A stretch of 5,196 nucleotides of DNA, taken from the NCBI GenBank assembly GCA_017504325.1, contig JAFVRL010000003.1:1-5196 (forward strand). Direction: 5' to 3'. A program made the position numbers and the translations under genes. Numbering within the stretch: the stretch's first letter is position 1; the number at the start of each line of letters is the position of its first letter. The notes beneath the pieces are model-generated. The model was not told where the DNA came from, did not search any database, and saw only the letters and a list, made by a program, of their open reading frames with translations. The DNA comes from Lentisphaeria bacterium. Its GTDB lineage: Bacteria > Verrucomicrobiota > Lentisphaeria > Victivallales > UBA1829. Shown here piece after piece: positions 1-5,196 of the stretch.

Positions 1-346
1 AAATCAAATTATTGAAAAGTGTTTATTCAATCTAAAAAATGCATTGATTTTTTAATAAAATTGTGTTTTCACAGTTGAAAAATACTTATATTTATCTGCT
101 TTTGCAGGGTGGGGAGGGGGGATAAAAAAATTGTAAAAATTTTTTGCGGGACAGAAATGACACTGTCTGAAACAAAGAAATGGGACAAATTGTCTCATGG
201 AAAAATGTATTTTGCAGACTGCCGGAACAAGGTATTTTATATGGATGCAAGTAACGGGAAAGGAAGGAGCCGTATGGGGATGAAAAGAAATATTCGCTGA
301 AAGAGTAATTTTATTTTGAGTTCATTTTTTATATGTTTTGAGGTTT
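1..346. other. AT-rich non-coding upstream region
   Basis: No convincing gene is seen here on either strand. The left part (1-100) is very AT-rich and contains a small perfect inverted repeat, ATTGAA at 11-16 and TTCAAT at 26-31, too short and AT-rich to call a terminator. A G-rich purine run lies at about 107-121. From 148 to 197 there is a cluster of inverted repeats, listed separately. A 63-codon GTG-started frame at 109-300 exists, but it has no recognisable domain and no clear ribosome binding site. The tetranucleotide GATC, frequent in the genes that follow, is absent. I infer that this is the regulatory region of the clpB operon, perhaps with the end of an upstream transcript at its left side. 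Confidence 0.6.
148..197. promoter_or_regulatory. Paired inverted repeats, candidate activator or repressor sites
   Basis: Two dyads share the same half-sites. The first has GGGACA at 148-153 and TGTCT at 164-168, and inside it a compact palindrome GACA-C-TGTC at 159-167. The second is TGGGACAA at 181-188, one central base, and TTGTCTCA at 190-197, with 7 of 8 arm positions complementary. The compact palindromes are centred at 163 and 189, 26 bp apart. They lie roughly 180-210 bp before the transcription start predicted from the sigma-54-like promoter, a usual distance for an enhancer-binding activator. The repeats are seen directly; the role is inferred. They do not match CIRCE, the HrcA operator. 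Confidence 0.4.
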
Positions 347-367
347 TGGCATGTTTTTTGCTATATT
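338..367 (+). promoter_or_regulatory. Alternative sigma-70-type promoter for clpB
   Basis: TTGAGG at 338-343 matches TTGACA at four of six positions. TATATT at 362-367 matches TATAAT at five of six. The spacer is 18 bp. This candidate overlaps the sigma-54-like element, so at most one needs to be real, or the two polymerases could compete. In AT-rich DNA such matches are common, hence the modest confidence. Confidence 0.35.
347..362 (+). promoter_or_regulatory. Candidate sigma-54 (-24/-12) promoter for clpB
   Basis: The sequence reads TGGCATG-N4-TTGCT, against the RpoN consensus TGGCACG-N4-TTGCW. The invariant GG (348-349) and GC (360-361) are separated by exactly 10 bases, as required, and only one core position differs (T for C at 352). 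The start of transcription would fall near 373, giving a leader of about 44 nt before the clpB ATG at 417. Inverted repeats suited to an upstream activator lie at 148-197. The match could be chance in a T-rich stretch, and a housekeeping promoter overlaps it. Confidence 0.5.
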
Positions 368-416
368 GAATGCAGAACAACTGTGATAACATCAATCCTG
401 AAAGGAGAAAAAGCCT

Positions 417-3059
417 ATGAACATGGAAAAACTTACTGAAAAAAGCCGTGATGCATTGCTTAATGCCCGTACCTGTGCGGTGGAATACGGTCATCAGCAG
501 ATCATGTGTGTCCATCTTCTTTATGCACTTATCCGGCAGGAGGGGGGACTTATCCCTTCCCTTCTGAAACGCATGAAAGCAGATATTTCCGTTCTTGAGG
601 AAGAGGTGGAAAATCTTCTGCGGAAGATCCCTTCCGTTTCCGGCCCCGGGGCAACTCCTCCCTATGGCGGAAATGATTTCAATAAAGCTCTTGCGGCGGC
701 AAAAAATAAAGCGGAAGAGATGAAGGACGAGTATATCAGCGTGGAACATCTCTTTCTTGCCATCGTTTCTGTAAGCAAAGAGTGTGCTTCTGTATTGGAA
801 AAGCTGGGGGCAACAGAGGAAAAGATTCTGATCGCCCTGAAAGAAGTCCGGGGCAATCAGAGAGTGACCAATGAAAATCCGGAGGGAAGTTTTGAAGCGT
901 TGGAAAAATACGGACGCGACCTTACGGAAGCAGCTTTCCAGAATAAACTTGACCCTGTCATCGGCAGGGATGAAGAGATCCGCCGTACCATACAGATCCT
1001 TTCCCGCCGTACAAAAAACAATCCCGTTCTTATCGGGGAACCCGGTGTGGGGAAAACCGCCATTGTGGAAGGTCTTGCCATAAGGATCGTTCACGGTGAT
1101 GTGCCGGAAAATCTGAAGAACAAAAAAATCATTGCCCTGGATATGGGATCTCTTATTGCCGGGGCAAAATACCGGGGGGAATTTGAGGAAAGACTGAAAG
1201 CCGTTCTGAAAGAGGTGACAAGTTCGGAAGGCAACATCATCCTTTTCATCGACGAACTGCATACTGTTGTAGGTGCGGGAGCCTCTGAAGGGGCAATGGA
1301 TGCGGGAAATCTCCTGAAACCTCTTCTTGCCAGAGGGGAACTGCATTGTATCGGAGCCACCACTCTGGATGAGTACCGTAAATATGTGGAGAAAGATGCC
1401 GCCCTTGAACGCCGCTTCCAGTCTGTACTTGCGGAAGAGCCTTCTGTGGAAGATACCATAAGTATTCTCCGCGGTCTGAAAGAGCGTTATGAGATCCATC
1501 ACGGTATCAAGATCCGGGATGGAGCCCTTGTTGCGGCGGCGGTACTTTCAGATAAATATATCTCCGAAAGATTCCTGCCGGATAAAGCCATCGACCTTGT
1601 GGATGAAGCCTCCGCCAAACTGCGTACAGAGATCGACTCCTGTCCGGAAGAGATCGATGAGATCCAGAGAAAGGAACTGCGTTTGGAAATCGAGCTTACC
1701 GCATTGAAAAAAGAGAAAGATGCGGCAAGTAAGGAAAGACGCAAAGCCATTGAAGCGGAACTTGCGGAAAGTAAAGAGAGATCTGCTGCATTGCGTGCCG
1801 CATGGCAGAGTGAAAAAGATGCCATAAGCGATCTTCAGCTTCTGCGTTCCAGTCTGGAAACTGCAAAAGGTGAACTGGATAAAGCAGAACGCGCCTATGA
1901 TTATGACAGAGCCGCCCAACTGCGTCACGGTACGATCCCCGGCATTGAAAAACAGATCGCCGAAGCAGAGGAAAAGAGAAAGAAAGAGGAGGAAAAAAAT
2001 GCCTCTTCCCGTCTTTTGAAAGAGTATGTGGATGAAGAGGATATTGCCCAGGTGGTCAGCAACTGGACAAGGATCCCTGTAAGTAAACTTGTCCGCAGCG
2101 AAAGAGACAAACTTATCCACCTTTCAGAAAAGATCCATGAGCGTGTCATAGGTCAGGATGAAGCGGTCAATGCCGTAGCGGATGCTGTTTTGCGTTCCCG
2201 TGCGGGTTTGAAAAATCCCAGAAGACCTGCGGCATCTTTTATCTTCCTCGGGCCTACCGGTGTGGGCAAAACGGAACTTGCCAAAGCATTGGCGGAAGAG
2301 CTTTTTGATGATGAAAATGCCATGATCCGTGTGGATATGTCAGAATATATGGAGAAACATTCGGTCTCCCGTCTGGTGGGTGCCCCTCCGGGATATGTGG
2401 GATTTGATGAGGGCGGATTCCTTACGGAAGCTGTCCGCAGAAGACCATATAGTGTCATCCTTTTTGATGAGATCGAAAAGGCGCATCCGGATGTATTCAA
2501 TATCTTTCTGCAGATCCTGGATGACGGTATGCTCACCGATTCCCACGGGAGGACGGTGAACTTCAAAAACACCATTATCATCATGACCTCCAATCTGGGC
2601 AGTGATATGCTTCTGGATGAGATCCGGGCGAAAGCAGACAACAGCACTCTGGAAGAGAGTATCATGAAACGCCTGCGGGAATTTTTCCGGCCGGAATTTC
2701 TCAACCGTGTGGACGGGATAGAGATCTTCCATCCGCTGGGGGAAAAAGAGATCGTGAAGATCCTGGAGATCCAGCTGAAAGATCTGGAAAAACGCCTCGG
2801 GGAACAAGCGATCACTTTTGCTGTCAGTGAAGATGCCAAAAAATTCCTGGCGGAAAAAGGGTATGATCCGGAATACGGGGCAAGACCTTTGAAGAGAGTA
2901 TTGGTCAATGATGTGGAAACTCCGCTCTCCCGTCTCATCGTAGGCGGGGAACTGACGGAAAACATGCTTTTGACTGTTTCCTTGAGTAAGGGCAGACTTG
3001 TATTCACACCGTCTGACCGTAAAGAATCATCTTCTGTGGAGCTGCCGGAGGAAAAGTAA
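417..3059 (+). CDS. clpB: ATP-dependent protein disaggregase ClpB (Hsp100)
   Basis: Cytosolic AAA+ hexamer that threads aggregated proteins through its central pore, working with DnaK, DnaJ and GrpE. The 880-residue product is slightly longer than E. coli ClpB (857) and contains every expected part. The N domain spans about 1-150. In NBD1 the Walker A is GEPGVGKT (207-214), pore-loop tyrosine Y252 lies in KYRG, Walker B ends in D279-E280, and the arginine fingers are R332-R333. A long charged coiled-coil middle domain spans about 410-535, which separates ClpB from ClpA and ClpC. In NBD2 the Walker A is GPTGVGKT (612-619), the pore loop is GYVG with Y660, Walker B ends in D684-E685, and sensor 2 is GARPLKR. 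Oddities: H504 where E. coli has Y503, WTRIP (550-554) for the usual WTGIP, a six-residue gain in the middle domain and a short acidic tail. The ATG at 417 is preferred over 423 because AAGGAG (402-407) lies 9 nt before it. All motor residues are present, so the enzyme should be active. Confidence 0.98.
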   Translation: MNMEKLTEKSRDALLNARTCAVEYGHQQIMCVHLLYALIRQEGGLIPSLLKRMKADISVLEEEVENLLRKIPSVSGPGATPPYGGNDFNKALAAAKNKAEEMKDEYISVEHLFLAIVSVSKECASVLEKLGATEEKILIALKEVRGNQRVTNENPEGSFEALEKYGRDLTEAAFQNKLDPVIGRDEEIRRTIQILSRRTKNNPVLIGEPGVGKTAIVEGLAIRIVHGDVPENLKNKKIIALDMGSLIAGAKYRGEFEERLKAVLKEVTSSEGNIILFIDELHTVVGAGASEGAMDAGNLLKPLLARGELHCIGATTLDEYRKYVEKDAALERRFQSVLAEEPSVEDTISILRGLKERYEIHHGIKIRDGALVAAAVLSDKYISERFLPDKAIDLVDEASAKLRTEIDSCPEEIDEIQRKELRLEIELTALKKEKDAASKERRKAIEAELAESKERSAALRAAWQSEKDAISDLQLLRSSLETAKGELDKAERAYDYDRAAQLRHGTIPGIEKQIAEAEEKRKKEEEKNASSRLLKEYVDEEDIAQVVSNWTRIPVSKLVRSERDKLIHLSEKIHERVIGQDEAVNAVADAVLRSRAGLKNPRRPAASFIFLGPTGVGKTELAKALAEELFDDENAMIRVDMSEYMEKHSVSRLVGAPPGYVGFDEGGFLTEAVRRRPYSVILFDEIEKAHPDVFNIFLQILDDGMLTDSHGRTVNFKNTIIIMTSNLGSDMLLDEIRAKADNSTLEESIMKRLREFFRPEFLNRVDGIEIFHPLGEKEIVKILEIQLKDLEKRLGEQAITFAVSEDAKKFLAEKGYDPEYGARPLKRVLVNDVETPLSRLIVGGELTENMLLTVSLSKGRLVFTPSDRKESSSVELPEEK

Positions 3060-3060
3060 T

Positions 3061-3084
3061 GGATTTTCCGGGGGGATTTTCCGG
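3061..3084 (+). repeat. 11-bp direct repeat after clpB
   Basis: GGATTTTCCGG occurs at 3061-3071 and again at 3074-3084, separated by two G residues. The second copy supplies part of the left arm of the stem-loop that follows. It may be a tandem binding site or a small local duplication; the sequence does not say which. Confidence 0.6.
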
Positions 3085-3109
3085 CCTGTATGGTTGAAAA
3101 ATCCCCTTT
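3072..3109 (+). terminator. Stem-loop in the clpB-grpE gap, weak terminator or attenuator
   Basis: GGGGATTTT (3072-3080) pairs perfectly with AAAATCCCC (3098-3106), giving a 9-bp stem with a 17-nt loop, followed by only three T residues (3107-3109). The stem is convincing. The short T run and long loop make an efficient intrinsic terminator doubtful. It may act as a partial terminator, or as an RNA stabiliser or processing site that sets clpB levels apart from grpE-dnaJ. Confidence 0.4.
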
Positions 3110-3121
3110 GCAGAGTATATT
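3094..3121 (+). promoter_or_regulatory. Candidate sigma-70-type promoter for grpE-dnaJ-smpB
   Basis: TTGAAA at 3094-3099 matches TTGACA at five of six positions. TATATT at 3116-3121 matches TATAAT at five of six, with a 16-bp spacer; TATTAT at 3118-3123, with an 18-bp spacer, is an equal alternative. The start would lie some 45 nt before grpE. The long gap after clpB and the stem-loop before it make a separate transcript plausible. Confidence 0.45.
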
Positions 3122-3127
3122 ATATAC
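3115..3127. promoter_or_regulatory. Perfect palindrome over the -10 box
   Basis: GTATAT (3115-3120) and ATATAC (3122-3127) form a perfect dyad around T3121, covering the predicted -10 region of the grpE promoter. A protein bound here would block the promoter. It is short and AT-rich, so it could equally be a by-product of the -10 sequence. Confidence 0.3.
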
Positions 3128-3175
3128 GGGAAAGAAAAGAACAGAAAAACAAATATATCAAGAAAGGATTTTGCA

Positions 3176-3874
3176 ATGGGCGTATTCAATAAAGGCGGCA
3201 GAACTGAAGAGAAAAAAGCCGCAGAAAATACTGAAGAAATGAAAGAAAACGAGGCTGTAAAGGCAGCTGCGGAAGCTGCTGCGGCAGAGGAAAAAGCGGA
3301 AAAGAAAGAAAAAAAGGAGGAAGAGAAGAAAGTCCTTACTCCTGAAGAAAAGATCGCCCAGCTGGAAAAGACGGTGGTGGAACTGGAAGAAAAACGCATC
3401 CGTCTTATTGCTGAAATGGAAAATCAGCGGAAACGGGCGGCAAAAGATCTGGAAAGTATGCGCTTCAATGTGATGACCGATACCCTCTATCCTTTCTTTC
3501 AGGTATTCGACCATTTTGAAATGGCGGTTGCCGCCTGTGAAAAAAGTGATAATATCCAGGCTCTTACTGCCGGTATGCAGATGATCGGAAATGAATTTGC
3601 CAGAGCTTTTGATGATCTGGGGATCGTGAAGATCGACGCTGTAGGCAAGGATTTTGATGCAAACAGTCACGACGCTGTGGCACAGGAAGCCTCTGATACC
3701 GTTCCGGAAGGAAAAGTCATCCGTCAGTGGTGTGCCGGATATAAAATGAATGACCGTCTTCTGAAAGCGGCAAGTGTGGTGGTAAGTTCCGGTCCTGCCA
3801 AAAAAGAGGAAACGGAAGTAGAAGCAGAGGAAGTTGCCGCTTCCGGGGAAAATGGGGAAAATAAAGAAAACTGA
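3176..3874 (+). CDS. grpE: GrpE, DnaK nucleotide exchange factor
   Basis: Homodimeric cytosolic co-chaperone that opens the DnaK nucleotide site to release ADP, resetting the DnaK-DnaJ cycle that feeds ClpB. The 232-residue product has three parts. Residues 1-55 are a low-complexity Ala/Glu/Lys tail, likely disordered. Residues 56-95 are a coiled-coil helix ending in the family motif ENQRKRAAKD (82-91). Residues 96-205 are the core, with FDHFEMA (111-117), the GMQMI helix (133-137), FDANSHDAV (160-168, the family's FDPxxHEAV) and the closing GYKMNDRLLKAASVVVS (188-204) that forms the beta wing contacting DnaK. An acidic tail (207-232) follows. The product is longer than E. coli GrpE (197) because of the two tails. 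AAAGGA at 3163-3168 sits 7 nt before the ATG, which supports this start. dnaJ follows after 51 nt. Confidence 0.97.
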   Translation: MGVFNKGGRTEEKKAAENTEEMKENEAVKAAAEAAAAEEKAEKKEKKEEEKKVLTPEEKIAQLEKTVVELEEKRIRLIAEMENQRKRAAKDLESMRFNVMTDTLYPFFQVFDHFEMAVAACEKSDNIQALTAGMQMIGNEFARAFDDLGIVKIDAVGKDFDANSHDAVAQEASDTVPEGKVIRQWCAGYKMNDRLLKAASVVVSSGPAKKEETEVEAEEVAASGENGENKEN

Positions 3875-3890
3875 TCTTCCGGTTTTCTTT
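3863..3890 (+). other. AU-rich hairpin across the grpE stop codon
   Basis: AAAGAAAAC (3863-3871) is perfectly complementary to GTTTTCTTT (3882-3890), and the pair T3862-A3891 extends it. The TGA stop (3872-3874) lies at the start of the 10-nt loop. It is too poor in GC to be a good terminator. It could affect coupling between grpE and dnaJ translation or mRNA decay, or be a by-product of the purine-rich grpE tail. Confidence 0.4.
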
Positions 3891-3925
3891 AGTGAAAAAG
3901 GATTCAACAAAAAGGAAAAAAGACT

Positions 3926-5023
3926 ATGGCAGTTGATTTTTATTCCACTCTCGGCGTCGCCCGTACCGCAACTGCCGACGAGATCAAAAAAGCATACAGG
4001 AAACTTGCGATCAAGTATCACCCTGACCGTAATCCCGGCGATAAGGAAGCGGAAAAGAAGTTTAAGGAACTCTCCCAGGCGTATGAAGTATTGAGCGACG
4101 AAAAAAAGCGCGCCCAGTATGACCAGTTCGGTTCCGATTTCTTTACCGGAAGCAGTGCCCGTCAGGGGGGCAATCCCTTTGGAGGGGGCAATCCTTTCGG
4201 CGGGGGGCAGTATCAGAGCTGGGGAGGAAACTTCAGCGATCCCAGAGATATTTTCAGTCAGGTCTTCGGCAATATGGGCGGAGGCGGTATGGGAGGCGGA
4301 AGCCAGAGCGACATTTTTGAACAGCTTTTCGGCGGAAGAGGAGCTGGACACTCCAGACGCACTTCCGGTACAAAGGGCAATGATCTGACCACCAATATAC
4401 AGGTCACTTTTAATGAAGCCGTTCAGGGAACAGATAAAAAGATCCGTCTTTCCAAATTTGATATTTGTTCCAACTGCTCCGGAAGAGGGTGTGCAAACTG
4501 TTCCTCCACAGGAAGAGTAAAGGTAAGCAAGGAAATAAGAGTGCATATTCCCCAGGGGGTGAACAATGGCTCCCGTCTGCGTATTGCAAGAGAAGGGGAA
4601 GCGGGAACGCTGGGGGGAGCCCCGGGAGATCTTTATGTGGTCATAAGTGTACTTCCTGATGATCTTTTCCGCAGAGAGGAGAATGATCTTATCTGTGAAG
4701 TACCCATTGACCTTGCGTCTGCCGTCAATGGCGGCATTGTGGAAGTCCCCACACTGGAAGGAACCACAAAGATGAAGATCCCGGCAGGGATCCGGAACGG
4801 GACAACACTGCGTCTCCGCGGAAAAGGAGTCCCGGCATTGAAAGGCGGGGCAAAAGGAGATCTTCTTGTGCGCGTTCTTGTGGAAGTACCTGCCAATTTA
4901 AGCAAACAGCAGAAAGATCTTCTCAAATATTTCACCGATTCCCTTACAGAAGGAAATATGCCGGAAATGGCGGCATTTGCCTTCAAGATGAAGGAAAGAG
5001 CCTCTAAAGAAGAAGGAAAATAA
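3926..5023 (+). CDS. dnaJ: DnaJ (Hsp40) with a reduced, single-centre zinc finger
   Basis: Co-chaperone that binds unfolded proteins and stimulates DnaK ATPase through its J domain. Of 365 residues, 2-69 form the J domain with the catalytic HPD at 32-34. Residues 70-145 are Gly/Phe-rich and include a GGGNPF tandem repeat. Residues about 150-180 and 200-255 are substrate-binding domain I, with GVNNGSRLRIAREGEAG (211-227). Domain II follows (258-325) with GTTLRLRGKGVP (292-303), then a dimerisation tail. The odd part is the zinc finger. Type I DnaJ has four CxxCxGxG motifs over about 57 residues, but here only C181-x2-C184-x4-C189-x2-C192 remain. They align with motifs I and IV, and motifs II and III are missing. 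The frame is open throughout and the flanks align normally, so this looks like a real shortening rather than damage. AAGGA (3912-3916) lies 9 nt before the ATG. CbpA is an alternative name, but CbpA lacks these cysteines and the grpE neighbour favours dnaJ. Confidence 0.93.
   Translation: MAVDFYSTLGVARTATADEIKKAYRKLAIKYHPDRNPGDKEAEKKFKELSQAYEVLSDEKKRAQYDQFGSDFFTGSSARQGGNPFGGGNPFGGGQYQSWGGNFSDPRDIFSQVFGNMGGGGMGGGSQSDIFEQLFGGRGAGHSRRTSGTKGNDLTTNIQVTFNEAVQGTDKKIRLSKFDICSNCSGRGCANCSSTGRVKVSKEIRVHIPQGVNNGSRLRIAREGEAGTLGGAPGDLYVVISVLPDDLFRREENDLICEVPIDLASAVNGGIVEVPTLEGTTKMKIPAGIRNGTTLRLRGKGVPALKGGAKGDLLVRVLVEVPANLSKQQKDLLKYFTDSLTEGNMPEMAAFAFKMKERASKEEGK
4169..4204 (+). repeat. 18-bp tandem repeat in the dnaJ Gly/Phe region
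   Basis: Two adjacent 18-nt units (4169-4186 and 4187-4204) each encode GNPFGG. They differ only at third codon positions, so the peptide repeat is exact while the DNA has drifted. It lengthens the flexible linker between the J domain and the substrate-binding part. Such repeats are common in DnaJ linkers. Confidence 0.75.
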
Positions 5024-5030
5024 ATCCATT

Positions 5031-5196
5031 ATGGCGAAAAAAGATAAAAATGATAAGGAAACAGCTTCTGACGGTGTGATCGCCGGAAATAAGAAAGCCT
5101 ACCATGATTATCAGATCCTCTCCTCCATGGAGGCGGGGATCGCTCTGCATGGTACGGAAGTGAAAAGCTGCCGGATGCACTCTGTTTCTTTACAGG
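5031..5196 (+). CDS. smpB: SmpB, tmRNA-binding protein (partial, 3' end outside window)
   Basis: Small basic protein that binds tmRNA and takes it to ribosomes stalled on broken messages, so that the nascent chain is tagged for proteolysis. The first 55 codons are present. After a Lys/Asp-rich lead (1-12), residues 20-50 carry the family signature NKKAYHDYQI (20-29), then EAGIALHGTEVKSCR (34-48), equivalent to the EAGIxLxGTEVKSLR strand-turn of the SmpB OB fold. The rest of the fold and the C-terminal tail that enters the decoding centre lie beyond the window. The ATG is 7 nt after the dnaJ stop. AAGGA at 5013-5017, inside the end of dnaJ, is 13 nt from it, a longer gap than for the other genes, so expression is probably coupled to dnaJ. 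The ssrA gene for tmRNA is not in view. Confidence 0.95.
   Translation, partial: MAKKDKNDKETASDGVIAGNKKAYHDYQILSSMEAGIALHGTEVKSCRMHSVSLQ

Noticed and set aside
90..106. Second sigma-54-like element ending in TTGCA at 102-106
   Set aside because: There is no GG ten bases before the GC. The TTGCA at 212-216 also fails, because its nearest upstream GG is at the wrong spacing.
109..300. 63-codon GTG-started frame on the + strand before clpB
   Set aside because: No recognisable domain and an odd composition. The G-rich start region includes the GTG itself rather than a spaced ribosome binding site, and it runs through the inverted repeats. Likely chance.
1..416. CIRCE (HrcA operator) or other known heat-shock operator
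   Set aside because: No TTAGCACTC / GAGTGCTAA arms are present here or in the clpB-grpE gap.
423..425. Alternative clpB start at the second ATG
   Set aside because: The Shine-Dalgarno AAGGAG (402-407) is 9 nt from the ATG at 417 but 15 nt from this one.
237..1502. 421-codon open frame on the - strand, antisense to the start of clpB
   Set aside because: Same reasoning: it lies over well-conserved ClpB NBD1 sequence, has low-complexity Phe/Arg-rich content and no domain.
2153..3007. 284-codon open frame on the - strand, antisense to clpB NBD2
   Set aside because: Ser/Arg-rich mirror of a conserved ATPase domain; no independent support.
3158..4546. 462-codon open frame on the - strand, antisense to grpE and the first half of dnaJ
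   Set aside because: Its product is rich in Phe, Ser and His with no family resemblance, as expected from reading Lys/Glu-rich genes backwards. The + strand genes here are certain, so this is a codon-bias shadow despite its length.
1..5196. CRISPR array, insertion sequence, tRNA or rRNA
   Set aside because: No repeat-spacer pattern, transposase, terminal inverted repeats or RNA gene folds seen on either strand.

Overview
The window holds a bacterial proteostasis cluster, all on the + strand: clpB, grpE, dnaJ and the first 55 codons of smpB, which runs off the right edge. The source looks like a bacterium with Shine-Dalgarno-led genes (AAGGAG/AAAGGA), a full disaggregase-type ClpB with a middle domain, and possibly sigma-54 promoters. 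The lineage cannot be fixed from the sequence alone. A Verrucomicrobiota/Lentisphaerota-type (PVC) organism is a weak guess, and neither dnaK nor hrcA is in view.

Layout: 1-416 is AT-rich and carries no convincing gene. It does contain a cluster of GGGACA/TGTCT half-sites at 148-197 and a good sigma-54 -24/-12 match at 347-362, which would start a transcript about 40 nt before clpB. clpB (417-3059) encodes an 880-residue Hsp100 with both ATPase sites intact. The 116-nt gap that follows has an 11-bp direct repeat, a 9-bp stem-loop and a plausible housekeeping promoter with a palindrome over its -10 box. grpE (3176-3874) is the DnaK nucleotide exchange factor. A 51-nt gap, with an AU-rich hairpin over the grpE stop codon, leads to dnaJ (3926-5023). 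smpB starts 7 nt after dnaJ.

How they work together: DnaJ delivers substrates to DnaK, GrpE recycles DnaK by nucleotide exchange, and ClpB works with that trio to pull proteins out of aggregates. SmpB brings tmRNA to stalled ribosomes. The cluster therefore joins protein rescue with ribosome rescue. DnaK and tmRNA must be encoded elsewhere.

Points most worth a second look: a DnaJ whose zinc-finger region is cut to one four-cysteine centre within 12 residues (C181, C184, C189, C192); a candidate sigma-54 promoter with upstream inverted repeats ahead of a chaperone operon; and a His at the ClpB middle-domain position that is Tyr503 in E. coli. I saw no wholly new system; the genes belong to known families.
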